Assembly: GCA_002104905.1 (NCBI GenBank)
Contig: MCFE01000458.1
Span: 1-64,000 of the forward strand
Reading direction: 5' to 3'
From: Basidiobolus meristosporus CBS 931.73
Lineage: Eukaryota; Basidiobolomycota; Basidiobolomycetes; Basidiobolales; Basidiobolaceae
Length of the DNA stretch: 64,000 nucleotides
Position numbers and translations under genes: made by a program. Below, piece by piece: positions 24,102 to 34,810 of the stretch (position 1 is its first letter; the number at the start of each line of letters is the position of its first letter). The notes under the pieces are model-generated. The model had not been told where the DNA came from. It ran no database searches and worked only from the letters and a program-made list of their open reading frames with translations.

Positions 24102-25296
24102 ACTATATAGCTTTGCAATATTTGTTGCACTGCATCAGCTTCCTCAGATGGGGTATGACCAGAATATATCCGGAGTGTGAACAATGTTTTCCCTCAATAG
24201 TTGTGGATTCCTGACAATTTGGACATGTTGCATTGGTAGCATTTTTGGATGTGATTGCCATGCAACTGTTAACACATGCTGGAATCAGGGCAGTTTCTGG
24301 ATCCTATGCTGCCAGTCACATGATGGTTGCCCACTTGTACCATGTACATGGTAAGTTGCATCCTGGTATGATTTTGGCAAGAAGTAGTAATAAATCATCA
24401 AAGCCCCTACTACTGATATTAGTGGTAACACGCCACTTCTCTAGCCACAACATTACATCCTTCACCAGTAATTGGATTACTGGGCTCACTTGGCTCCATA
24501 AAGTATCCTTGGCATTTGTTTCAATGGGTGTTGTCTCATTGCATATAGGGATTTGACTGGGCTCATATGTAATACTGTTGTTAGGGGAGATACACTCAAA
24601 ATCCATCAGTGAACCTTCTTTGTCAGGGCTATCACTCTGCATGTCATATCCAGATGCTGAGGTGAGCCTAAAGACATCACAAATTCACCTGACTTGGTTT
24701 GTGCAAGGTGACAAAGATGCCTGGTGCCAATAGAGAAGTATCAACTGGCCGGCAAAATAATGTTGGTACAGTAGTGACCTATGAATGGTCAAATTTGACT
24801 TTGTGGCAAAACACTGGCTATGATCCTTGTAATACTTCCTATGCTGTTTGCATGATTCATGACTGAGAGGCTTGCCACAATAGCCACATGGTCTTTTTTC
24901 TCTTCTCTTATGGTGTAGAATCAAAGAAGCCTTGTCTATGGGGCAAACAGTCTGACCTTCAACAACATAACTTTATTATATCACTTTTTGGTCAATACTT
25001 ATGTGAACTAAAGACAGCCTTGTATTTGAGACATTGCACCCACATTAATGTAAGATTCAATGATGACCTGCCATAGTAAGCATTATAAATAAAGCTGTGG
25101 CGCCACTTACACATGTATATTTAGCACTATTTCCCCTTTGGTTTGACTCACTTCCATATGTATTCCGCAAAAAATTAAAGCAAAGTTGCCTGGTTCCCAA
25201 CCAAACCCCACTGCTGACAGCAACATAAGAAAGGTTGGACAACAGCTTGCTTTGACATTGAGTGCAACAAGCAGGGCTTAATTCCAAAAAGGCCCT

Positions 25297-27235
25297 GTGG
25301 ACAGTGTGCCCATTGAAGGTAATGATGCAGACTCCTCAGGCTCTCATTCAAGTAGACAATTGAGATCCTCTGTGGAGGCACAAGCTGACCGTTATGCTCA
25401 GGCAGATGAGAATGTAGTAAACTCAGTGCCCTCAGCAGAAGACCAGTTAGTGGCTGTCATAACATCACCACTACCCATATTAGCAAGTATGTAGTCAGCT
25501 CATACCAGAGCATTAATGAAGCAAATAGGCTCAGTGGCCAATAGGATAGATGTGATGGCTCAGAGAATTCAGGATATATTCCAGAAACAGGATGTGCAGA
25601 TAATACATGTGGATCAATCAATAATCCAGATAGAGAAAGCAGTATCCATGCTGCAAAGAAGGAACTCAAGTAGCTCAATATCACAGCCAAGAATTGAGCC
25701 ATTTCCCAATGTAACAGCAAAGGAACACCGTACAGTCTTTGAAGCACAACAACAGTGCCCAAAGATAAAGCCCACAGAGAAAACTATCACACGGTGGGTG
25801 GGAGACAATGTGGTGTTTATACCAAAGTCTAAAATCAATTGGCATTTGAGATCCTTGAAGCTGTTGAGTGCAATAGTGAAGAGTGGGCTAATATTCAAGA
25901 GGCTGTCAGAAGTCTAGCACACCATCACCTTAAGGCCAGCATATTATGGGACCATCAGGAACTCTAGCACAAGCAGAATGCACTTGACTTGTTCAATGAG
26001 CATTATCCTGGACTCAAACAGGCAAATAGATTTTGGGCCAGCATAGGTATGCTAAGAAAGTATCTTAAGAATAGCAAAAACTATCAAAGGCAAAAGAACA
26101 AGGGTGCCATGGCAAAAGCCAGCGGCTTCCTCAAGAGCCTGTTACAAGTAGGGCCAAAAGCTTCAGAAAAGTGTCAAAGAGACATCAGGTAGCTGTAAGA
26201 ATGCCAATGAGAGACAAGCTGGCCAACATAGATGCACCAGCACAACGTTTATCAAGGAAAAAGCATAGTATCACTCAAGAAGCACTCAGTCAAATCAGCA
26301 GTAAAAGACCTGGCAGTGATAAAAACCAGCAGCTTTTACAGGAGCCTGTTACATCTACAGTTGAGAGCTCAGAACAAGCAGTAAAGAAATGCCAGGTTGC
26401 CAGAACAGTGCCAGCAAGGGACAAGCAGGCCAAAACAGATGCGTCAGAGCAGAATTTATCAAGGAGAAAACATAGTTCTTTACAAGAAGCACTCAGACAA
26501 AGTTGCAATGAAAGACCTGCTAGTGATTAAGGAGCTGGTAAAGGGAAAAATGTCTACCCAAGCCTGAGACAGGGAGGCACACAAAGAAAATGCAGTTCTT
26601 GCCAATTAATGCGCAAACCTGAAACAGACTGAATCCCATTGTAGCCAAGAAGAACTACCAACAAGAAAACAGCAGTTTTCACAAGAGTTGGAAGCACAGC
26701 CAATTGAGCAACACTCCAGCACAGTAGATGAGTTTGCTGAAAAAGGCAATTTGTCTACCACAGCCTCCACATCCTCCATTGTTTACAGAGTGGCAATCCC
26801 ACTGACGGACAAGGCTATAACATCAACAACTCAAAAAACTATTGCAATGCCTTCAGTGGAGCTTTAGAACATTAATAGGCAAACCAAGAGGTTGCAGCAC
26901 TTCTTCAAGAGCAGTGCTCAAGAAAACACACTGGAATATTGCAAGGATTTATTGTTAAGACTGGCAGATGAGGTGCTAGACCTTGCAGTGCCAGCTGAAG
27001 ACTAGGACATGTGGGAACTAGTGGATGTACAGTGGCATAAAGCTTTTAGATTCCCACCATAGTTGTGGAACCAGAGCATTACAGCAGATCATTGATTGAA
27101 TGGTGGATTTTATTATGGGTTACTTGTTGATTGTGGGGTTGGGCTTAATGTTAGTGTTGGGTATAGGGACTTGTACAGGTCAAGACAATTAGCAATTGAG
27201 ATACAACTGAAGTTTGAATGGAAATAAATCAATTT
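25297..27235 (+). pseudogene. T2 partner gene, best copy, function unknown
   Basis: The gene diverges from the T2 transposase. It is broken into several frames: 25,297-25,494; 25,516-25,917; a shifted block from about 25,860 with EEWANIQEAVRSLA; 25,989-26,192 with YPGLKQANRFWAS and YLKNSKNYQRQ; then 26,200-27,235. The N-terminal part is Ser/Gln-rich with a helical, coiled-coil-like stretch (RIDVMAQRIQDIFQKQD). A middle section has repeated Lys/Arg- and Gln-rich units of about 200 bases (26,190-26,330 against 26,390-26,530, sharing RDKQA.TDA and SLQEAL). The C-terminal part matches the better-preserved frame at 31,127-31,366. I recognise no domain. In CACTA elements a second protein often binds the subterminal repeats; that role is possible here but only inferred. 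Confidence 0.6.
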
Positions 27236-27555
27236 GTATGCATGAAAGTAAGAGAAACAGTGGAGTCAGGAAGTAAGGAGTGTGAAAATGAGGCAATAGT
27301 CAATCAGTGCACTCAAACATAGGAGGCAATTGAGTGTCTGGGATCAGAAAGTGAGCTAATTGGCAGGGAACCAATCAAAAGCCACTTATACATTGTTGTG
27401 TTGAATAACTTTGACCAAGTTTTTGTGAAATCTGGGGTGCAACTATTTTTCAATGGTCTCTGGATGGTGTCCTGATGGGATCAGTACCTCTTAGTCACAG
27501 GACTTTATGCTGTGATGGCCTTTTGACAGGATTGTCCTAATAAAAATCCATAGGG

Positions 27556-28793
27556 AAAATTAGTAAAATGCGGTAACATTTATGTCATAAGATTGTGTGG
27601 AGGGTCAATAATTCCAAGCCACCAGCATTATAATAGACTCATTACAGGATTCTGAGGCCTGATATGGATTTGATCCAGCTGCAGGACCAAGTTATTATTT
27701 ATAGGGATCTGTAATGAGGTTTTACTCCTACTTCTTGCCAAAATTACTTCAGGATGTTACTTACCAGGTACTTGGTATAATCAACAACTATCATGCAGCT
27801 GACAACATATAACCCTGAGACCATCCTGATACCAGTATATATCAGCAGTTGCATGGTATTCACATCTAAAAGTGGCACCATTGTGTGGTGTCCAAGAATC
27901 CACTACCACAGGGGGATACATTGATCACATTGCATTTGTATAGAAGTAATACCCCATCTCAAATGCTGATGCAGTCCAACAATTATTGTGAGGCTAAAAA
28001 GTACCATACCCAGTATCAGTAAAGTGCCAACTTTGCTGATAGATTTGATGGCCAGCATTATAAGCAACTAAGTAGCAAGGGCTACTTTTAGGGTGTATGA
28101 CCACCGTTTTGTGCTTGCACATTAAGAATTCTGACTGAACAAGTACTTGGCCTGAAAACTCTGCTGACCACCAATTCTTGTCAACCTGATTAAGTGGCCA
28201 ACTGTACAGTATCAGAGCAGAAATCTCATGGTAGTCTCACTGGTATCTGTGCCTGAACTGCTATGTGTGTGAGATCCAGGGACTTAGTCCATAATTAATA
28301 CGCATTATTATTATCCCAGTGCCAACTCTGAGGATATCATCCTCCCATATAGAGTGCATACAAAAGTCAGCATTTCATTGCTGCAAAGTTGACAAGTTAT
28401 AAGTAATTGGCCAGAGAATGGAACTTATTAAAAGCCAGATATACTAAAGATAGTGGGAATCTGCTGGAGCAAAAGCCTTGCACTGCAAGCAATGCATTTG
28501 CTCTTCAACAGTATCTCTATTTCAATGCTATATTAGCCCCTGATATGCTGGAGAATCTGTAAAGAATTTGAAATATAATACAGGGCATTAACTGCCAGCA
28601 GCACTTCTCACAGGCACCATTCAATATTCATACACATATGTAGCAATATCAATGCCAGGACTGGATTTACTGGATATGTACTTATTTAAGTGGCCTTTTG
28701 AGGCAACTTCTACCAAGAGTATAATGGAAGTATTGGAAGTCATATAGTAACAATGTAGGAATATTTGTCCATTAGTGCATCAGCAATGACCAC
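27556..28793 (+). mobile_element. Inverted T2 fragment
   Basis: Positions 27,556-27,706 are a T2 end in reverse. Read on minus the terminus at 27,706 is CCCTATAAATAATAACTTGG. Sequence from about 27,720 onward matches the reverse complement of the T2 transposase near 24,400 and beyond (shared TACTTCTTGCCAAAAT). It is heavily decayed and sits head to head with the large T2 copy. Confidence 0.6.
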
Positions 28794-31693
28794 TCCAAAT
28801 GAAAAGTAATATGGCCCTGCAGGTAGATTCCAACTGGATCAGCCATCAGGATCCCTTCAGGAGATCATTATAATACTACCAGCTTGGAATTAATGACCTT
28901 CTGCACAACCCTATGAAAAGACTATAATATTGATTGGCTAATTGTATGGCCAAGTAAACTTTAACTTGAAGGTGTTTAGGCAGTGTTGTGCCAGGAGTGC
29001 CATAGTATTGTTGCAGTCTTAGTGCACTTTGCAACTATTTGAGTTGACCAGCCAGTGCATCTAATTTCCTTAAATGGCCAAAAGCTTGAGAGTGTTTTGA
29101 GAGTCTCATTGCAAGCCTCTTATAGCATTATAATGGCAGTATGGTGGCCTATAACTAGTTCTGTATAATGCTACTCTACCAACTTACCAAACGGTAGTTC
29201 CTTTTTCTACCTCCCTTTGTGCAACTGATATGTTCCACAGTAGAATCACCTTTCTTTATTTGCTTACCACATTTAATTCATATCAAAAAGTACTATAGCC
29301 TGCTGCTTACTAAACACTACAAACATGCACACTTGCCGCAAGTGACATATTTGTATCATCTCAACTGTACAGCTTTTTATTATGATACTTGCAAGGCTGC
29401 CATATACCCTGTATTGCTGGTAACATATGCATCTTGCAAATATATGCTTTGTTGCAGTCACATCTGCTATGAATAACTTCTGAATATCTGCAAAGATTTT
29501 CATGTAATTAGCCAAAACATTCCTTCTCCCTGCTGGATTCTAGCCCCCCTTATTTGTGCATTCTGGCTCTTGCTTGTGGGATATCCATATTGAATGGTGC
29601 AGAAATGGGCTTGTGACCAAGAGAAATTCAGCATAACTTGGTAGAGTCAGACTCATAGTAATAGGTGCCTGTTGCATCCAACCCAACTTTGCATTCCTTA
29701 GCTGATGACCCATGCTTTGGGGCTGCTCAGCTTCTTAATGCCATAGACATTAATGTCTCCATATGCACCTCTGTCCTCAGTATTTCCTACCTCTTCATGA
29801 CTGTCCTCCAGATACCAACTCATCACTTCAATGACAAACTTGCAGGTAATATTCTTGAAGATATTTGGATACAGTAGCACATACAACTTGACTTGTTTTC
29901 CTATCTCCCCACACATCAGTATCATATGAAACTCCCAGAAGGTGAAGCAATATCCAAGATTCTGAATACACTAAGCAAGATGAAGTAGAGGATGTGAAGC
30001 TGTTGAGTGCAATGATGAAGAGTGGGCTAATATTCAAAAGGCTGTTAGAAGTCAAGCATGCCAACACCTTAAGGCCAGCATATCATGGGACCATCAGGAA
30101 CTCAAGGCCAAGCAGAATGAGCTTGACTTGCTCCATGAGCATTTTCCTGGATTCAAAAAGGCAATCAAGTTTTGAGCCAGCTTTGTATTGATAAGAAAGC
30201 ATCTCAGAAATAGTAGAAACTATCAAAGGCAGATGACAAGGGTGTAATGCCTAAGAACCAGCAGCTTCCTCAAGCGCCCATTACAAGCAGTGCCAAAAGC
30301 TCCAAGCAAGCTCCAATGAGAGATCAGGTAGCTGGAAGAGTGCCATTGAGGGAAAAGCATGCAGACACAGATCCTCCAGCACAACATTTTCCTTGGAAAA
30401 AGTGTAGCTCTACTCAAGAAGCACTTAGTCACAGTGGCAGTGAAGGACCTGGCAGTTATTAAAACCAGCAATTACCTCAAGATCCCATCATAGCATGGTC
30501 AGAGAGCTTAAAACAAGCAGGAAAGAAGTGTCAGGTTGCCTGCAGAGTGCCAGCAAGTGACAAGCAGGCCAAAACAAATGCATTGGAGCAGTGTCTATCA
30601 AGGAGAAAACATAGTTTAACACAAGAAGCACTCAGATAAAACAGCAGTGAAAGACCCAGCAAGGATAAAGGAAAAGGTTAAGGAAAAAAGTATACCCAAG
30701 CCAGAGACAGGGAAGTGAAAGAAAGAAGCTGCGGTTCTTGCCATTAATGCCATTAGCCTGCAACAGACTGAATCCCATCATAGCCAAGAAGAATTACAAA
30801 CAAGACGACTGCTTTATTCACAAGTGTTAGAAGCTCAGCCATTTGAGCTACACTCTGGGAGGGTAGATGAGTTTGCAGAGAAACGCAATCTGCCAGCCAT
30901 AACCTCCACACCCTCCATAGTTGACAGAGCTGAGACACCACTGACTGAAAAAGTAACAACTTTGGGAACTCAAAATTCTATTATAATGCCTTCAGTGGAG
31001 TCTTGGAGAATTAAGAGGCACACCAAGAGGTTGCATCACTTATTTAAGGGCAGTGCTCAAGAAAGCACGCTTGAAAATTGCAAGGATTTATTGCAAAAGC
31101 TGGCAGAATAAGTTTTAAACCTTGCAGTGCTAGCTGAAGACCTGGATGTATGGGAACCAGTCAGTGAACAGTGGCATAAAGCCATAGGGTTCCTGCCAAA
31201 ATCATGGAAACAGAGTGCTACAGCAGATATACTTATTGATTGGGGGATCTTAATGGAGTTACTTGTTGAATGTGGGGTTGGGCTTAATGTTAGTGTAGGG
31301 TATAGGGACTTGTATGAGTTAATACAATTGGCAATTGAAGTACAACTGATGCTCAAACAGATATAAGTCAATCTGTATGCACAAAAAGTAAGAGAAATAC
31401 TTGAGTCAGGAAGTAAGTGGTGAAAAAGAGGCAATGGTGAATCATGTACACATATATAGGAGGTGATAGAGTGTCTGGGATCAGAGAGTGAGAAAATTGC
31501 AGAGAACCTATCAAAAGCCACTTTTGTATTGTTTTGACAAAAAGTTTATGAGTAAGTGCTTGTGAAATCTGGGGTGCAATTTATTTTTGATGGTCTTTGC
31601 ATGGTCTTCTGATGGGGTCAATATCTCTCAGTCATGGGACTTAGAGTTTGTGCTGGTCTTTTGACAGGATCATCACTATAATTTTTCATAGGG
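28794..31693 (-). mobile_element. T2 deletion derivative (about 2.9 kb) with both ends
   Basis: The left end (about 28,794) is a worn version of CCCTATGAAAAATAA. The right end, read on minus from 31,693, is CCCTATGAAAAATTATAG. Inside, 29,140-29,975 is the 3' part of the transposase (minus), joined directly to the last part of the partner gene (plus, 29,985-31,366). The N-terminal transposase half and the start of the partner gene are gone. Such internally deleted copies are typical non-autonomous DNA transposons. Confidence 0.72.
29985..31366 (+). pseudogene. T2 partner gene, 3' part, function unknown
   Basis: It matches 25,860-27,235. The most readable frames are 30,247-30,462, 30,824-31,111 (FELHSGRVDEFAEK, RHTKRLHHLFKGSAQE) and 31,127-31,366, which has ECGVGLNVSVGYRDLYE and no stop for 79 codons. 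The C-terminal motif WxEPVSEQWHKAIGFLP is shared in altered form at 27,010-27,060 (WELVDVQWHKAFRFPP). That conservation across copies argues for past selection on the protein. Confidence 0.6.
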
Positions 31694-32418
31694 AATATTC
31701 ATTCTGAGGTGCATCATCAATGCCCATTTGGCACACCTACAACTTTTATGCAAGAGGTTTGTGACCAGATTTGTACAGCTAAGCTACAAGCATAAAGCTG
31801 AGCTCATAAATATCTGCCACAACTGCATTGATCTTCTTCTTCACCTTGCTAGATGTGTAGAATATACTGAGCCTTGCCTCACCTTTTGGGAGTTTCCTAT
31901 GAAGAAGATGAGTGGAGGATTAGAACACAAGTCAAGTCACAAGTACTGCTATATCCCAACTGCATCACAAATATTATCTTTAATTCCATAATAGAAGTCA
32001 GGAGTAGTCAAACACAGGATGGCTAGGAGGAGTAGAAAAATTAAGAGGACAGAAGTGTACTTGGAGACACCTATGCTGTTGGCATAAACTAGCAGACCAG
32101 CCCCAAAGGGTAGTGATCAGTCACATAAGGAATGGTTGGGTTGGAAGCAACAAGCAATCAACTTTTATTAAGAGAACTTTACCAAACTATGCAGGGCATC
32201 TCCTAGGTACAAGCCAATTTCTACACCATTCAATATGGAGCTTATACAAACCAGAACCAGAGCACACATTGGAAGGGGTTAGAAGCTATTGTGATGTTCT
32301 TGTCAAAATGCCATCACAAAATTAAGGTCCCATGACTAAAAGGTAGTGATCCTGTCAGGAAACCATGCCAGACTGTTGAAAAAAGTTGCACTCCAGAGCT
32401 CACAAAAACCAAGTCAAA
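31694..32418 (+). mobile_element. Inverted T2 debris between T2 and Copia
   Basis: Positions 31,720-32,290 resemble the reverse complement of T2 transposase sequence at about 19,150-19,720 (including GGGAGTTTCCTATG). Positions 32,296-32,418 are a reversed copy of the T2 right-end region near 31,560-31,680. The middle of the element is missing. Confidence 0.6.
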
Positions 32419-32506
32419 ATCTTTCATCACAACAATATGTCAGTTGCCTCTGATTGACTTCTTGTGGACATTGCAGAGAGTGACACCTTAGGGCTCATAA
32501 CCTGTT

Positions 32507-32848
32507 AGTAAGAGTCTTGGAGATATTGGAAGTGATTGAGAGAACAAGTAGATTACATGGTTTTCACTTTACAATTTGTTGAATGAAAATGTAATATTTA
32601 TACTTTCACATGGTCTTGACATAATAAACATGTAGAACTGGTTTAAGAAGATCCAAAGAAGATGAGTGCAAAGTTTGGGGCTGTTTGGACAACTTTGAGA
32701 ATTTTCATGTTCTGGGTACCTGATATTTTGGTGAAAATACTCTAGGTAAATCCCAACAAGGAATTTGGTCAGTATTCTCAAGGATTTGAAGGTAATTATC
32801 TAAGTTACTAAGATAGGTGAATATTTAGGAGGAATACAAATTGTTGCA
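32507..32848 (-). repeat. Copia LTR joining two element bodies
   Basis: This is a 342-bp LTR of the C2/C3 family in reverse. On minus it starts TGCAACAATTTG after the purine-rich GAGTGGGAGTGT and ends at CTCTTACT. It is followed by AACA and then the primer-site sequence GGTTATGAGCCC. Confidence 0.85.
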
Positions 32849-33064
32849 ACACTCCCACTCAGCTAAATGTTTATCTTGACTAGTCCTAATTTGACCCAAG
32901 ATATTCAAACTTGTCTCTAGCTAATGGCTTGGTGAATATGTCTGCAATTGTTTCATCTGAAGAACAGCAAACTAAGCTAACTAAGTTATTTTCTATAGCT
33001 TCACATATAAAATGATGTCTAACATCTATGTGCTTAGTTCTAGTATGTAAAGCTGGACTTCTAC

Positions 33065-34440
33065 CTAATTGTATACATCCTTGATTATCTTAAATAAAGT
33101 TATAGGCATTTTTTGACATAGGCCTAAATCTGTAAAAAGCTTTCTTAGCCACATTGCTTCTTTTGTAGCTTTACAGGCTGTCATATACTCTGCCTCTGTG
33201 TAGAAAGTGCTATGGTTGGTTGCTTTCTTAAATACCATGAAATTGCTCCTTGACAGTAAAGAAAGGTGTATTCTTTGGTGAATCTTCTGTCTTCTAAACT
33301 TGTCCCCAATCTGCATCAGAGTATCCCACAAGATCCAGCTCCAAATATTTATAAGTAATCTCAAGCAGATATCAGCAGTTTCTTTTAGGTATATAAAAAT
33401 CCGCTTAACTGCTGCAATATGATCAGATCCATAGTTCTAATTATGTTGGCTGACAACTCCCACTGAATATGAGATATCTGGACATGTTTCAAGCATATAA
33501 TGCATTGGACTGCCATTCATAGATTGATAAGGAAAGTTAGGGCTTTCAGATGGCATCAAGCTCTCTTGATTTGGTTGAATTTTGACCTAGTGAAGGCTTG
33601 TCTCCATTGGGGTAGCTGCTGGTTTACAGTCTTCCACTTGATACTTCTTTAGTATATCTTGAATGTACTTGGATTGGCTTACAGTGATAGTCTGCATACC
33701 TATGTCTATGAAGAACTTAATCACTAAGTAGTAACCAGGTTCTCCAAGATTGGACATCTTGAGCTTCTTAGATAGGCTGGATCTAGTCTCTTCCAATGTT
33801 GATAAGTTGTTGGCAGCTATAATAAGATCATCCACATATAGAGCTAATAGAACTGGATATACTCTATCTGGCATGTAGTATACACTATACTCAGCATTAC
33901 TCCTTTTGAAACTCAAAGACTCCAAATAAAAATATATCTTCCAATTTTGGGCTCTTGGTGATAGTTTGTGACCATATAAAGATTTTTTAAGCTTGCAGAC
34001 CTAGTGAGGGTTATCTTGGTCAACAAATCCATCAGGCTGGTCCATTTACACGTTCTCAGCAAGTTCTTCATTCAAAAATGCAGCTTTTACATCTATTTAA
34101 TGTACAAAAAACTTGTATTTGGCTGCAACAGCCAATATCAATCGGATGGAATTAAACTTAGCTACCAGTGCAAAGGCTGCAGTATAGTCAAGTCCTTTTG
34201 TTTGAGAGTATCCTTTGGCCACAAGACTTGCTTTGTATCTTTCAATTGTACCATCAGCCTTGTATTTTGTCTTGAAGACCCATCTGCATCCAGTTGATTT
34301 TTGGTTCATTAGTAATTTGACTAAGATGTCATTTTTGGTTAAAAATTTGAAATTTCATCAAACCACACATCCCTGGACTTGATCAGCTTCTTTGCTTCAG
34401 TATTGTAGAGTCTGTATGCCTTACTCTCATTGCAGCAGCC
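33065..34440 (-). pseudogene. Copia C1 reverse transcriptase and RNase H, decayed
   Basis: Frames at 34,097-34,309 ([20 protein letters not shown], the RT start), 33,587-33,925 (ALYVDDLIIAAN, the YVDD catalytic box, and SKYIQDILKKYQ) and 33,065-33,364 (YTEAEYMTACKATKEAMWLR, the Copia RNase H box) follow each other. The first ends where Copia C2 is inserted at 34,452. Several stops and shifts make it non-functional. Confidence 0.88.
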
Positions 34441-34451
34441 CAAAAATATAT

Positions 34452-34794
34452 TGTAAGAATTTGTAATTCCACCTAAATATTTACCTAACTTAGTCAGTTA
34501 GATCAGTACCCTCAAATCCTAGAGAATACTGACCAAATTCCTTGTTAGGGTTTACTTGGAATATTTTTGCCAAAATACCAGGTACCCAGAACATGAAAAT
34601 TCTCAAAGTTGTCCAAACAGCCCCAAACCTTGCGCACATACTCTTGGGACATTCCTTAGCCTATTTTAGGTGTTTGTAATGCCAAGACCATGTAAAAGTA
34701 TAAATACTACTTTTACATACAATAAATCATGAAGTGAAAACCACATAATATACTTGTTCTCCCAGTCACTTCCAATATTTCCAAGACTCTTACT
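34452..34794 (+). repeat. Copia C2 5' LTR (343 bp)
   Basis: It begins TGTAAGAATTTGTAATTCC and ends CAAGACTCTTACT. It carries AAGTATAAATACTAC, a TATA-like box, near 34,697 and CAATAAATCA near 34,720. It matches the 3' LTR and the C3 LTR in length and sequence, with scattered differences. Confidence 0.9.
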
Positions 34795-34798
34795 AAAA

Positions 34799-34810
34799 GG
34801 TTATGAGCCC
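34799..34810 (+). promoter_or_regulatory. Copia primer-binding site overlapping the gag ATG
   Basis: GGTTATGAGCCC lies four bases after the LTR. It is complementary to the anticodon stem-loop of eukaryotic initiator tRNA-Met (GGGCTCATAACC), the half-tRNA priming known for Ty5 and Drosophila copia. The ATG inside it (34,803-34,805) is the gag start, so one segment serves both priming and initiation. Confidence 0.75.

Larger units (their letters stand above)
18870..24930 (-). pseudogene. Tnp2-like (CACTA/EnSpm-type) transposase, interrupted
   Basis: The coding sequence runs on minus from 24,930 to 24,105, is broken by the Harbinger insertion, and resumes from 20,698 to about 18,870. The N-terminus has a zinc-finger-like CGYCGKPLSHESCKQH motif (24,850-24,893). 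The diagnostic block at 20,120-20,578 reads FCWPLILINLNLLP, then VVSLVSGPKSLSNPD, then ICIGDTPAICKIASFSGH with YCCQMC, the pattern of Pfam Transposase_21/Tnp2. Further on, FWKFPMECMCGEIG corresponds to the conserved W-x2-P-E region downstream of the domain in that family. Stops and frameshifts break the gene beyond the insertion. Assignment to Tnp2 is by family knowledge; exact exon limits are not determined. Confidence 0.75.
18490..27555 (-). mobile_element. T2: Tnp2-type DNA transposon with divergent partner gene, hosting a Harbinger
   Basis: This is the most complete T2. The transposase is on the minus strand (24,930 down to about 18,870) and the partner gene on plus (25,297-27,235), so both diverge from about 25,000-25,300. 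The right end, read inward on minus from 27,555, begins CCCTATGG. The left end is truncated near 18,490. Without the 3.4-kb Harbinger the copy is about 5.66 kb. The transposase family places it near the CACTA/EnSpm superfamily, but its termini do not read CACTA. Neighbouring inverted T2 pieces show repeated insertion of the family into itself. Confidence 0.8.
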
